From NCBI GenBank assembly GCA_001184395.1, contig LFLF01000009.1, positions 1 to 51,523 of the forward strand: a stretch of 51,523 bases of DNA, given 5' to 3'. The notes below the pieces were generated by a model. It did no database searches. It saw only the letters and a list, made by a program, of their open reading frames with translations, and was not told where the DNA came from. Within the stretch, counting starts at the first letter, position 1. Each line of letters opens with the position of its first letter. Source of the stretch: Candidatus Paraburkholderia calva (GTDB lineage Bacteria; Pseudomonadota; Gammaproteobacteria; Burkholderiales; Burkholderiaceae). Position numbers and translations under genes: made by a program. Of this stretch, positions 29,236-40,428 are shown one piece after another.

Positions 29236-31787
29236 AGTTCTCCCGTTACTGTTTGTTGTCTCGTATGTTCGTCTTTTGCGTCGGTGCCGCCGGAGTCGGA
29301 TGAATCGTCAACTTCGCCGATCGGCAGGCTGCAATGGAAGGTCGCGCCCGTCACGTTGCCGTCCGCTTCGACGTTGTTGACCACCCAGAGCCGGCCGCGG
29401 TGCGATTCGATGATCGAGCGGCAGATATTCAGGCCCATACCCATTCCATCAGATTTCGTGCTGTAGAACGGTTCGAAAAGCCGCTCAGCGGTGGCTTCGT
29501 CGACACCCTGTCCCTGATCCACCACGCTGATGCAGACAAAGCCGCCGTCCATGCGCTGCACTACCAGCCGAATTACCGGGTCGACGGCGTTCGGTTTCGC
29601 ATCATGCATGGCTTCGGCGGCGTTTTTCAACAGGTTGACCAACACTTGCTCGATCAAAACCGGATCGACGTAGATCACCGGCATGCGCGAACGGATTTCC
29701 GTCACGATGCGGATCTTGCGTTTGCGTGCCTCTATCTCGGCGAGACCGACCGCATCCGCGACGATATCCGATACGCGCGTGGCCTGGCGCTTGGGTTCCG
29801 AGCGCTTCACGAACTCGCGGATGCGCTTGATGATCATTCCCGCGCGCACCGCCTGCTGGGCGGTTTTTTCGAGCACCAGCAGCAGCGTTTCCTGCGTCAT
29901 GCGCCCGGACTTCACGAGCGCGACGCAGCCGGAGCAGTAGTTGTTGATCGCGGCGAGCGGCTGATTCAGTTCGTGCGCGAGGGACGACGCCATTTCGCCC
30001 ATCGTCATCAGGCGGCTGGTGAACTGGAGCTTTTCCTCTTGCTGGTGCGCGAGTTCCTGTGCCTGCTTGCGCTGCGTGATGTCGGTCGCGATCTGCATCT
30101 GCGCGAGATGGCCATCCACCCACTGAATGTACTGGCGGCGCGCCTCGAACCATTTCTGGATGACTTCGACATAGACTTCCTGCGCGTCCGCCGAGCTTTC
30201 GGTGAGCACGGCGGCGGGCAGACCCGCGTAGGTATCGACCATGTCGATGGTGTCGGAGGACGAACTTGGCACACCGCTGTCGAAGCCCATGCCCGCCAGT
30301 TGCAGATGCCCGTCCGGGCGAATGCCGAACAGGTGGCGGTAGTAGCGGTTGGCGAACAGCAGTTCAGCCTCGTCGTCGGCGAGCACGGAGACAGCGGCGT
30401 CGAGGCTCTCCAGCACCGTCGTGAAGCGTTCGTGCGCGGCGGCGAGTTCCTCGCGCGCGCGCTTCGGTTCGGTGATGTCGGTCATCGACGACATCCAGCC
30501 GGTCTGGCGGCCCGAACTGTCGATCAGCGGTGACACGTACAGCCGCGCGTGGAAGAACGAACCGTCCTTGCGACGCACGCGCAACTCGAAGCCCGAAGAG
30601 GGCGCCTTGCCGCGCAAGGTCATGTTGAGCTGGCGCTGCATTTCGGGATACGCGTCGCGCGGCCAGTACGGGAACGGCGCGTTTTTGCCGACCAGATCGC
30701 TTTCGTCCCAGCCCGTCATGCGGCAGAACGCCGGATTCACGTGCGTGATGCGGCCGTGCATGTCGAGCACGCGCATGCCGATCAGCACGGAGTTTTCCAT
30801 TGCGCGGCGGAAGAAGGCTTCGGCGTACAGCGCCTGTTGTGCCTCGAAGCGCTGGCGCGTATGCTTCCAAAGGCTCCACAGGCTCCACAACACGAAGCAC
30901 GACAAACCGGCGACCAGCCAGACCAGCGTGTTGTTGGTGAAGTTGGTCAGCTGCGGATAGGAGTACACACGCACCGACAAACCCTGACCGGGCGGGTCGA
31001 GCGGCAGGTCGTAGAACATGTCGCGCAGCAGGCGCGGACGGCTCGATGTGGTCGCTAGTTCGCGGTTGTTCAGGTCAATGATGGAAATCTTGTATTTCGC
31101 TGACAACTCGCTAGGAATATCGTGCTTCAGTATTCCTTCGACCGAGAACACTGCCGTGATCGATCCGAGGAATTCGCGGTCCCGGAACACCGGCGCGCGG
31201 TCCCGGAACACTGGCGTCTGCAGCGTGATGTAGCCGTTGCCGAGATCGTCGTAGAGCAGCGGGGAATAGACCTGACGGCGCGTGCTACGCGCTTCGTCGA
31301 AGGCGGCCTGCACGGCCTCGTCCATTTGCCTGTCGTTGGGCTTGGCGAGGCGGGAACCGAGCACCGGCAGCGGTGTATTCGGCCAGTGGGGCTTGTGCTC
31401 GCTGGTGTGCCAGTTCATGTAGAGGATCTCGGGATGCCCCTGCATGATATCGGTGGAGGACGTCTGGAAGGTCTGCGGGTCGCCGTGACCGCCTGCGCTG
31501 TCGCGCGACAGCGCCTGAATTTGCTCCTGCGCGCCGGTCATAGACAGGCGGATTTGCTGCTGCGCCCACGCGACGTTGCGGTACAGCGTGTCTTCCTGTT
31601 GCTGCTGTTCCCGCCGGTTGAGGTTCCACAGAATCAGACTCATCACTACCAGGAAGACTAGAATGGAGATGAGCGGCGTCAGCAAATAAGAATTCGACCA
31701 CCACGGTCCGTGGTGCCAGCGGGAAGGCGACGCGTCGGTCGGCTTGCGCGGGACCCGTGCCGAGCGTTTGAGCCGGTTAGTCAACAT
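29232..31787 (-). CDS. Membrane PAS-domain sensor histidine kinase (DctS-like)
   Basis: An 851-residue protein from the ATG at 31787. Membrane helix 1 spans about residues 27-50 (YLLTPLISILVFLVVMSLIL), followed by a periplasmic region of about 230 residues and helix 2 near 290-310. Two PAS regions (ENSVLIGMRVLDMHGRITHV; ESLDAAVSVLADDEAELLFA) precede the HisKA box SSLAHELNQPLAAINNY with His605. The ATPase motifs are NLLKNAAEAM, DQGQGVDE and GMGMGLNICRSII. This is the DctS/FixL type of kinase, probably sensing a small molecule in the periplasm. A 21-base in-frame tandem duplication at 31175-31216 repeats VFRDR-containing residues in the periplasmic domain. An upstream extension to 31883 is not supported. 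Confidence 0.9.
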   Translation of the reverse strand: MLTNRLKRSARVPRKPTDASPSRWHHGPWWSNSYLLTPLISILVFLVVMSLILWNLNRREQQQQEDTLYRNVAWAQQQIRLSMTGAQEQIQALSRDSAGGHGDPQTFQTSSTDIMQGHPEILYMNWHTSEHKPHWPNTPLPVLGSRLAKPNDRQMDEAVQAAFDEARSTRRQVYSPLLYDDLGNGYITLQTPVFRDRAPVFRDREFLGSITAVFSVEGILKHDIPSELSAKYKISIIDLNNRELATTSSRPRLLRDMFYDLPLDPPGQGLSVRVYSYPQLTNFTNNTLVWLVAGLSCFVLWSLWSLWKHTRQRFEAQQALYAEAFFRRAMENSVLIGMRVLDMHGRITHVNPAFCRMTGWDESDLVGKNAPFPYWPRDAYPEMQRQLNMTLRGKAPSSGFELRVRRKDGSFFHARLYVSPLIDSSGRQTGWMSSMTDITEPKRAREELAAAHERFTTVLESLDAAVSVLADDEAELLFANRYYRHLFGIRPDGHLQLAGMGFDSGVPSSSSDTIDMVDTYAGLPAAVLTESSADAQEVYVEVIQKWFEARRQYIQWVDGHLAQMQIATDITQRKQAQELAHQQEEKLQFTSRLMTMGEMASSLAHELNQPLAAINNYCSGCVALVKSGRMTQETLLLVLEKTAQQAVRAGMIIKRIREFVKRSEPKRQATRVSDIVADAVGLAEIEARKRKIRIVTEIRSRMPVIYVDPVLIEQVLVNLLKNAAEAMHDAKPNAVDPVIRLVVQRMDGGFVCISVVDQGQGVDEATAERLFEPFYSTKSDGMGMGLNICRSIIESHRGRLWVVNNVEADGNVTGATFHCSLPIGEVDDSSDSGGTDAKDEHTRQQTVTGEL
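31175..31216. repeat. 21-base tandem duplication inside the sensor kinase gene
   Basis: Bases 31175-31195 and 31196-31216 are identical except for one C/T. On the minus strand they encode TPVFRDRAPVFRDREF, seven residues repeated in frame. The frame survives, so the kinase remains open. Confidence 0.9.
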
Positions 31788-31919
31788 GGGACCGATTGTA
31801 ACGCAGCGTCCGATTGTTAATTGGCGTAAAAAGACGGTAAAGAAGCGCGAATGACAGCAAAAGGAGATACGTCTGACCAACAAGCCCTTATCGGACGGTG
31901 CATTGCAACAATTTTCCGT

Positions 31920-31942
31920 ATTATGAGATTAACTCTCATAAT
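31920..31942. promoter_or_regulatory. Perfect inverted repeat upstream of aceE, probable operator
   Basis: ATTATGAGA (31920-31928) and TCTCATAAT (31934-31942) are perfect reverse complements separated by TTAAC. The arm TGAGA-N5-TCTCA has the geometry of a Fur-type box, but the core differs from ATnAT. It is 13 bases upstream of a possible -35 (TTGCTT, 31955-31960). The cognate regulator is unknown. Confidence 0.6.
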
Positions 31943-31954
31943 TTGAAAAATTCC

Positions 31955-31984
31955 TTGCTTCAGCCTCAGGACCCTCTTTAGAAT
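31955..31984 (+). promoter_or_regulatory. aceE: Possible sigma-70 promoter of aceE-aceF-lpdA
   Basis: TTGCTT (31955-31960), an 18-base spacer and TAGAAT (31979-31984) would start transcription near 31991, about 74 bases before the aceE ATG. The inverted repeat just upstream fits a regulated promoter. Confidence 0.45.
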
Positions 31985-32064
31985 GCCGGCACGCAGCCCG
32001 TGTCCGCTTTCGTTCGAGTGTGCGCTGGCGGTTCCCAGAGTGTTCCTCACATCAGGAGACGAGC

Positions 32065-34761
<2,697 letters not shown>

Positions 34762-34837
34762 AGGCATTGCCCCCGTGTGTTGTGACGCGTCTCCGTTTCG
34801 GAGAGAGGCCGCGTGCAACCCAGGAGATACTAATATA

Positions 34838-36142
34838 ATGAGTCAAGCGATCGAAGTCAAAGTGCCGGACATCGGCGATTTCAAGGACATCCCCGTGATC
34901 GAAGTGCTGGTCAAGGTGGGCGACAAGGTCGAGAAGGAACAATGGCTCGTCACGCTCGAATCCGACAAGGCGACCATGGATGTGCCGTCGCCCGCAGCGG
35001 GCACGGTCAAGGAACTGAAGGTCAAGGTCGGCGACAACGTCTCCGAAGGTTCGCTGATCCTCGTGCTCGAAGGCGGTGGCGGCGCGGCCACTCCCGCACC
35101 AGTGCCGGCGGCGCCTGCCAAGGCCGAAGTGCCTTCCAATGCGCCGGCCAAGCCCGCGCCCGAAGCGCCGTCTACGCTCGCGCAAGCGCCTGCGATGCTC
35201 GCAGGCGATGGCTCGCGCACGTCGAGCCACGCATCGCCGTCGGTGCGCAAATTTGCTCGCGAACTCGGCGTCGATGTATCGCGTGTGCAGGGCACGGGGC
35301 CGAAGGGCCGCATCACGCAGGAAGACATCACCGCGTTTGTGAAGGGCGTGATGACGGGCCAGGGCGCGAAGCCCGCGGCAGCTGCACCTGCCGGCGGTGG
35401 TGAGAACGAACTCGGCCTGCTGCCGTGGCCGAAGGTCGACTTCACCAAGTTCGGTCCGGTCGATCCGAAACCGTTGTCGCGTATCAAGAAGATCTCGGGC
35501 GCGAACCTGCATCGCAACTGGGTGATGATCCCGCACGTCACGAACAACGATGAAGCGGACATCACAGAGCTCGAAGAACTGCGCGTCAAGCTCAACAAGG
35601 AACACGAGAAGGTCGGCGTGAAGTTCACGATGCTGGCGTTCGTCATCAAGACGGTGGTCTCGGCGCTGAAGAAGTTCCCGGACTTCAATGCGAGCCTCGA
35701 CGGTGACAACCTCGTCTTCAAGCAGTACTACCACATCGGTTTCGCGGCTGATACGCCGAACGGCCTGGTCGTTCCGGTGATCCGCGATGCAGACAAGAAG
35801 GGCCTCGTCGATATCGCCAAGGAAATGGCGGAACTGTCGAAGCTGGCGCGCGATGGCAAGCTCAAGCCCGATCAGATGCAGGGCGGCTGCTTCTCGATTT
35901 CGTCGCTGGGCGGCATCGGCGGCACGCACTTCACGCCGATCATCAACGCGCCCGAAGTCGCGATTCTCGGCCTGTCGCGCGGCTATCAGAAGCCCGTGTG
36001 GGACGGCAAGCAGTTCGTGCAGCGCCTCACGCTGCCGATGTCGCTGTCGTACGACCATCGCGTCATCGACGGTGCGGCGGCCGCGCGCTTCAACGCGTAT
36101 CTGTCGGCGATTCTGGGCGATTTCCGTCGCGTCATTCTGTGA
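34838..36142 (+). CDS. aceF: Dihydrolipoamide acetyltransferase E2 of pyruvate dehydrogenase, single lipoyl domain
   Basis: The 434-residue protein has one N-terminal lipoyl domain (about 4-78, lipoyl Lys44 in ESDKATMDV) and an Ala/Pro-rich linker. These are followed by a peripheral-subunit-binding domain (about 131-168, [20 protein letters not shown]) and the catalytic core ending in [15 protein letters not shown] (catalytic His near 407). It transfers acetyl from lipoate to CoA. Many Burkholderiaceae E2 proteins carry two lipoyl domains and are around 550 residues, so this one is short, while LpdA here carries two. The ATG at 34838 follows CAGGAGATACTAATATA; 76 bases separate it from aceE. 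Confidence 0.95.
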   Translation: MSQAIEVKVPDIGDFKDIPVIEVLVKVGDKVEKEQWLVTLESDKATMDVPSPAAGTVKELKVKVGDNVSEGSLILVLEGGGGAATPAPVPAAPAKAEVPSNAPAKPAPEAPSTLAQAPAMLAGDGSRTSSHASPSVRKFARELGVDVSRVQGTGPKGRITQEDITAFVKGVMTGQGAKPAAAAPAGGGENELGLLPWPKVDFTKFGPVDPKPLSRIKKISGANLHRNWVMIPHVTNNDEADITELEELRVKLNKEHEKVGVKFTMLAFVIKTVVSALKKFPDFNASLDGDNLVFKQYYHIGFAADTPNGLVVPVIRDADKKGLVDIAKEMAELSKLARDGKLKPDQMQGGCFSISSLGGIGGTHFTPIINAPEVAILGLSRGYQKPVWDGKQFVQRLTLPMSLSYDHRVIDGAAAARFNAYLSAILGDFRRVIL

Positions 36143-36155
36143 TCGTTTGATCGTG

Positions 36156-36225
36156 GCGCGCGCTTCGCTTCGAAAGGCGAAGCGCGCGCTTCCGGCCGAC
36201 GGTGGAACCGGATGTGTCCGGTTCC
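36156..36225 (+). promoter_or_regulatory. Two hairpins between aceF and lpdA
   Basis: The first hairpin pairs GCGCGCGCTTCGC (36156-36168) with 36177-36189, a perfect 13-bp stem. The second pairs GGAACCGGA (36204-36212) with TCCGGTTCC (36217-36225) around TGTG. Neither has a U tract, so full termination is unlikely; they may stabilise the aceEF mRNA end or attenuate lpdA expression. lpdA starts 25 bases later. Confidence 0.6.
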
Positions 36226-36250
36226 TATCGCTCTTCTTCTAGGGGACAAC

Positions 36251-38290
36251 ATGAGTCTCGTCGAACTAAAAGTACCCGACATCGGCGACTTCTCCGATGT
36301 CGATGTCATCGAAATCCATATCAAGGTCGGCGACGCCATCGAGAAGGAACAGGGCGTCATCACGCTCGAAACCGACAAGGCGACGATGGAAGTGCCCGCG
36401 GACGTCGCGGGCACAATCAAGGAAGTGAAGGTCAAGCAAGGCGACAAGGTCTCGCAAGGTTCCGTCATCGCGATGATCGAAACCCAAGGTGCGGCTGCTA
36501 CTCCCTCGCCTACGCCCGCACCGGCTCCCGCCACTGCACCGGCGCCGGCTGCCGCGCCTGCTTCGGGTGGCGGCGTGCAGGACGTGAAGGTGCCGGATAT
36601 CGGCGACTTCAAGGACATTCCGGTCATCGAAGTGCACGTGAAGCTGGGCGACAAGGTCGAGAAGGAGCAGTCGCTCGTCACGCTCGAGTCCGACAAGGCG
36701 ACAATGGATGTGCCGTCGCCCGCCGCCGGCACCGTCAAGGAGCTGAAGGTCAAGGTCGGCGACAACGTGTCCGAAGGCACGCTGATTCTGACGCTCGAGG
36801 GCGGTGCGGCGGCTGCATCGCCCGCGCCGCAGAAAGCGGCTCCGGCGCCCGCGCCGAAGGCCGGCAGCTACTCCAATTCTGCCGATGTCGAATGCGATAT
36901 GCTTGTGCTCGGCGCCGGTCCCGGCGGTTACTCCGCGGCTTTTCGCGCGGCCGACCTCGGCATGAAGATCGTGCTGGTCGAACGGTATTCGACGCTCGGC
37001 GGCGTGTGTCTGAACGTCGGCTGTATTCCGTCGAAGGCGCTGCTGCATACCTCGCTCGTCATCGACGAAGCGGCAGCGCTCGCCTCGCACGGCATCAGCT
37101 TCGGCGAGCCGAAGGTCGATCTCGACAAGCTGCGTGGCTTCAAGGAAGGCATCGTCAAGAAGCTGACGGCCGGTCTCGCGGGCATGGCGAAGGCGCGCAA
37201 GGTCACGGTGGTGACGGGCGTCGGCAACTTCGTCGATCCGAACCACATGGAAGTGCAGGGTCCGGACGGCAAAAAGGTCGTCAAGTTCAAGCAGGCGATC
37301 ATCGCGGCGGGTTCGCAGTCGGTGAAGCTGCCGTTCTTCCCGGACGATCACCGCGTGGTCGATTCGACCGGCGCGCTCGAACTGCGTCAATTGCCCAAAC
37401 GCATGCTGGTGGTAGGCGGCGGCATCATCGGCCTGGAAATGGCGACGGTGTACTCGACGCTCGGCGCGGAAATCAATGTCGTCGAAATGCTCGATGGCCT
37501 GATGATGGGCGCGGACCGCGATCTCGTGAAGGTCTGGGAGAAGTTCAACGCCAAGCGTTTCAAGAACGTGATGCTCAAGACCAAAACGACCAAGGCGGAA
37601 GCCAAGGCCGACGGCATCTACGTCACGTTCGAAGGCGAGCAGGCGCCGGCCGAGCCGCAGCGCTATGACCTCGTGCTACTCGCGGTGGGACGCAGCCCGA
37701 ACGGCGGCAAGATCGGCGCGGACAAGGCTGGCGTGGCGGTGACGGAGCGCGGCTTCATCAACGTCGACAAGCAGATGCGCACCAACGTGCCGCACATCTT
37801 CGCCATCGGCGATCTCGTCGGCCAGCCGATACTCGCGCACAAGGCGGTGCACGAAGGCCACGTCGCGGCGGAAGCGGCGCACGGCGAGAAGGCTTACTTC
37901 GACGCGATGCAGATTCCGTTGGTGGCGTACACCGATCCGGAAGTGGCCTGGGCGGGCAAGACCGAAGACCAGTGCAAGGCCGAGGGTATCAAGTATGGCA
38001 AGGCGGTGTTCCCATGGGCCGCATCGGGTCGCGCGATCGTCAACGGCCGCGATGAGGGCTTTACCAAGCTCATTTTCGATGAGACCACGCATCGTGTGAT
38101 CGGCGGCGGCATCGTCGGCCTGAACGCGGGCGATCTGATCAGCGAAGTGTGTCTCGCAATCGAAATGGGCGCGGACGCGACGGATATCGGCAAGACGATC
38201 CATCCGCATCCGACGCTCGGCGAATCGGTCGGCATGACGGCGGAGTTGTACGAAGGCGTGTGCACGAATTTTCCGCCGCAGAAGAAGTAA
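36251..38290 (+). CDS. lpdA: Dihydrolipoyl dehydrogenase E3 with two N-terminal lipoyl domains
   Basis: The 679-residue protein has lipoyl domain 1 (about 2-76, Lys43 in ETDKATMEV), a Pro/Ala linker, lipoyl domain 2 (about 110-184, Lys149 in ESDKATMDV), another linker, then a flavoprotein disulfide reductase. The reductase has VLGAGPGGYSAAF (FAD), the redox pair GGVCLNVGCIPSK (Cys253/Cys258), GGGIIGLEMA (NAD) and the C-terminal HPHPTLGES. It reoxidises dihydrolipoamide with NAD+. Lipoyl domain 2 is almost the same as that of AceF and unlike domain 1. The ATG at 36251 follows AGGGGAC. Confidence 0.95.
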   Translation: MSLVELKVPDIGDFSDVDVIEIHIKVGDAIEKEQGVITLETDKATMEVPADVAGTIKEVKVKQGDKVSQGSVIAMIETQGAAATPSPTPAPAPATAPAPAAAPASGGGVQDVKVPDIGDFKDIPVIEVHVKLGDKVEKEQSLVTLESDKATMDVPSPAAGTVKELKVKVGDNVSEGTLILTLEGGAAAASPAPQKAAPAPAPKAGSYSNSADVECDMLVLGAGPGGYSAAFRAADLGMKIVLVERYSTLGGVCLNVGCIPSKALLHTSLVIDEAAALASHGISFGEPKVDLDKLRGFKEGIVKKLTAGLAGMAKARKVTVVTGVGNFVDPNHMEVQGPDGKKVVKFKQAIIAAGSQSVKLPFFPDDHRVVDSTGALELRQLPKRMLVVGGGIIGLEMATVYSTLGAEINVVEMLDGLMMGADRDLVKVWEKFNAKRFKNVMLKTKTTKAEAKADGIYVTFEGEQAPAEPQRYDLVLLAVGRSPNGGKIGADKAGVAVTERGFINVDKQMRTNVPHIFAIGDLVGQPILAHKAVHEGHVAAEAAHGEKAYFDAMQIPLVAYTDPEVAWAGKTEDQCKAEGIKYGKAVFPWAASGRAIVNGRDEGFTKLIFDETTHRVIGGGIVGLNAGDLISEVCLAIEMGADATDIGKTIHPHPTLGESVGMTAELYEGVCTNFPPQKK

Positions 38291-38327
38291 GGTTCGATCG
38301 GTGCAGAGTATCGCGCCGATCGATGCG

Positions 38328-38360
38328 AAAAGGCGCGCTCGCCATGAGCGCACCTTTTTG
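38328..38360 (+). terminator. Terminator of the pyruvate dehydrogenase operon
   Basis: AAAAGGCGCGCTC (38328-38340) pairs with GAGCGCACCTTTT (38346-38358), with one mismatch, around GCCAT, and ends in a run of five T. It lies 38 bases past the lpdA stop. Confidence 0.78.
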
Positions 38361-38392
38361 TTTATCTGGTTGCGGAGATCCGTTGCCGCAAA

Positions 38393-38425
38393 ACAAAGAA
38401 CCCGGCGCAAGGCCGGGTTCTTTGT
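38393..38425. terminator. Terminator shared by the phasin gene
   Basis: ACAAAGAACCCGGC (38393-38406) and GCCGGGTTCTTTGT (38412-38425) form a perfect 14-bp stem with a 5-base loop. It is placed between the converging lpdA and phaP genes, 61 bases past the phaP stop. Confidence 0.75.
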
Positions 38426-38485
38426 GATCTTGGTGACTTGAGCGCCATACGCCCGGGCTTGACCGGGGAAACCCTGGCGGCAAAC

Positions 38486-39061
38486 TTACGCAGCAGCCTT
38501 CTTGGCCGTACGCGTAGCTTGTTCCGTGGCTTGCGCCGCAGCCTTCGTCGCGGCCGTAGCGGCGGCGTTGGAGTTGCTCTCGGCGATTTCGACGGCTTGC
38601 TTCGTTGCCTTGTGAACCGTTTCGTACGTCGTGTTGGCGGCGGTGATGGCCGACTTCATAACGGCGACAGCGGTTTCCGAACCGGCCGGCGCGTTCTTCG
38701 CGGCGTTGTCGACGAGCGTTTGCACCTTGCGGTTCTGCTCTTCGTACTGCACTTCCGTGACGCGGGCGAACTCGGCTTGCGTGGCCGACGCGATTTCATA
38801 CAGGTGATGGCCGTACGACAGCACCTTCTCAGCGACCGGCTGGGACAGGCTGGCTTGCAGCGCGAGCAGTTCCTGAGCATCCTTCACCGACAGAGCGCGC
38901 TGAACGTTTTCCTGGCTTTCCGCGAGCGTCGACTTGACGACTTGCAGATTCAGTTCGACCAGCTTTTCGATACCTTCGAACGCCTTGTTCGTGAGGCCGA
39001 ACAGCGTGTCGAAGTTGGCTTTCTGTGCGGCTGCGATTTGCTCGGGGGTCAACAGGGTCAT
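38486..39061 (-). CDS. phaP: Phasin, PHB granule-associated protein
   Basis: The intact 191-residue protein starts [30 protein letters not shown], the phasin_2 opening. It is all-helical and ends in a Lys/Ala-rich tail ([25 protein letters not shown]). Phasins coat polyhydroxybutyrate granules and limit their coalescence. An AGGAG ribosome site precedes the ATG. The gene is retained while a PHB oligomer hydrolase in this window is a remnant (see 49295). Confidence 0.95.
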   Translation of the reverse strand: MTLLTPEQIAAAQKANFDTLFGLTNKAFEGIEKLVELNLQVVKSTLAESQENVQRALSVKDAQELLALQASLSQPVAEKVLSYGHHLYEIASATQAEFARVTEVQYEEQNRKVQTLVDNAAKNAPAGSETAVAVMKSAITAANTTYETVHKATKQAVEIAESNSNAAATAATKAAAQATEQATRTAKKAAA

Positions 39062-39223
39062 CTCAGGCTCCTGATAGCCGACCCATCAATGCGGGTCGTG
39101 GTTTGGTAGAACCGGGGCAAATCGGGCTGCCGGTAGGTGCTAACGTGTTTGGTGCGTCGCAATATGAAGGCCATTTTCGAGAGATTACTATGGATGTCAA
39201 GGAATTTTTGTGTGCCGCACAAA
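39062..39223 (-). promoter_or_regulatory. phaP: phaP promoter with inverted repeat
   Basis: On the minus strand, TTGACA (39200-39195), a 16-base spacer and GAAAAT (39078+95, that is 39178-39173) form a sigma-70-like promoter about 110 bases upstream of the phaP ATG. Just upstream of the -35, TTTGTG (39207-39212) and CACAAA (39218-39223) form an inverted repeat around five bases, which may be the site of a granule-responsive repressor such as PhaR. The repressor assignment is a guess from position. Confidence 0.5.
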
Positions 39224-39513
39224 TACAGAAAAGCTTTTTTAAACAATAGCTTAACGGTATAAAAAAGACTTCGGAAGGATGCGGGCTAACCCTATGCACC
39301 AAGTTGGAACGAGCGTTTGTGCGAATCGGACATGTCTTCAAATGGCCGATGAGAACACGCGCCGGTGAAGTTTTGATGTTGCGAAGCGCGTGGCGTGCGT
39401 CGGAAATCCTGGGCCGAAATAAGATGTCGTGCTAGGCGTCTTATTTGTAAGACGGCACCGTACACCAAAATGTGGCAGAAACATTCCGTCCGGAGGGCTT
39501 TTTTGTTGCCGCG

Positions 39514-39663
39514 TCAGGAGCGCTTGCCGAAGTCGGGGCGCACGAGATCGAAGCCTGCGAGCATCAGCACGCCGGACAATGCGATCAGCGCCGCCGAATG
39601 TCGGCCGAAATAGAGCAAGGCGGCGGACCACGCCGAAAGGCAGAGTGCTGCGAAGCGTTTCAT
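39514..39663 (-). CDS. Small hypothetical membrane protein (49 residues)
   Basis: An ATG at 39663 gives MKRFAALCLSAWSAALLYFG and continues with a second hydrophobic stretch (SAALIALSGVLMLAGFDLV) to a TGA. Third-position GC is high, as in real genes here, and two membrane helices are plausible. I see no strong ribosome site and recognise no family. It could equally be a relic. The surrounding 39062-39850 holds no other gene. Confidence 0.45.
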   Translation of the reverse strand: MKRFAALCLSAWSAALLYFGRHSAALIALSGVLMLAGFDLVRPDFGKRS

Positions 39664-39815
39664 GATGAGATGTGGAGTGAGCGTGGTGCGGCGGTAGAAG
39701 GCTATTTTAGAGGTTTAGTGGAGGGGGTGCTTGGGTGGTGGCGCGCCGAGCCAGTTCATGGAGGGTCGCGTGGATTCAACTGATAATCAGCAGCCAAGTT
39801 TCAGACGAAATCTCG

Positions 39816-39872
39816 TTGCCCCTACATGACGAGGTCGATATACTCTGGCCGTTCGAATCGATCATCGATTCG
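39816..39872 (+). promoter_or_regulatory. Promoter of the xdh leader with palindrome at the transcription start
   Basis: TTGCCC (39816-39821), a 17-base spacer and TATACT (39839-39844) form a good sigma-70 promoter, with start near 39851. A perfect inverted repeat, CGAATCGAT-C-ATCGATTCG (39854-39872), sits at the start of transcription and could be a repressor site or the first hairpin of the leader. Confidence 0.6.
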
Positions 39873-39879
39873 ACGGAAA

Positions 39880-40005
39880 AACTACGTAGAAAGCGAGTGA
39901 AGAAAGCGTAGCGCCGCCCCGGCAACCGGGTCTCACCTGGAGTGGGAGTTCTGCCGAAAGGTGGATAGAGAATCGCGCATCCGTGACGGCTGCCGAAAGG
40001 CACCT
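39880..40005 (+). ncRNA. Structured 5' leader RNA, probable riboswitch (xanthine-I/NMT1 type?) of the xdh operon
   Basis: Several helices can be drawn. CTACG (39882-39886) pairs with CGTAG (39907-39911), and CCCGG-CAA-CCGGG spans 39918-39930. CUGCC-GAAA-GGUGG (39951-39964) has a GNRA loop; GGAT pairs with ATCC (39963-39982); UGCC-GAAA-GGCA (39991-40001) has a second GNRA loop. CACC at 39934-39937 could pair with GGTG at 39960-39963. A leader this dense in a promoter-proximal position before xanthine dehydrogenase genes suggests a riboswitch. The NMT1/xanthine-I class is known upstream of xdh genes in beta-proteobacteria. I cannot confirm the class from memory; a molybdenum-cofactor-type RNA is the alternative. 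Confidence 0.55.
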
Positions 40006-40022
40006 GTTTATTTATCTGCGTT

Positions 40023-40413
40023 ATGGACGGATTTTTTGCCCTTCCAAGACCGCAAGCAAAATGCTTCGATTCCGACATTTCCGCCGTCTACGCCGCGTAT
40101 TCGTTCATCGCGGATGGCGAGGCGATCCGCGAGCCGCGTCTGGTCTACGGCGGCATGGCCGCGACACCAGCGCGCCTCGCACGCCGAAGCCGTTCTGGCG
40201 GACGCCCACTGGCACGAAGCCACCGTGCAGGCCGCGATGATCGCGCTCGGCAACGACTACGCGCCGCTCACCGACATGCGCGCGAGCAGCGACTATCGCC
40301 TCGATACGGCGAAGAGCCTGCTGTACCGCTTCTGGCTGGAGACGCGTCCGCGCAATCCGCTGGACAAATCGAAGCTGGATGTGCGCGCAATCGAACTGGT
40401 CGACGCGAAGTAA
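40023..40413 (+). pseudogene. xdhA: Xanthine dehydrogenase small subunit XdhA, only the C-terminal quarter left
   Basis: The fragment CFDSDISAVYAAYSFIADGEAIREPRLVYGGMAATP, continued after a frameshift near 40165 by HAEAVLADAHWHEATVQAAM and SLLYRFWLETRPRNPLDKSK to a TAA, is the end of the FAD-binding subunit. The [2Fe-2S] domains and most of the FAD domain (about 370 residues) are absent. The leader RNA is joined almost directly to the fragment, implying one large internal deletion with its left end near 40020. The gene for the large subunit follows after 15 bases. Confidence 0.82.
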
Positions 40414-40428
40414 GAGAGGACACCACCA

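Noticed and set aside
39841-39872. Palindrome at 39854 as a tRNA or attachment site
   Set aside because: The sequence around TTCGAATCGATC has no cloverleaf or acceptor stem; it is a simple inverted repeat at a transcription start.
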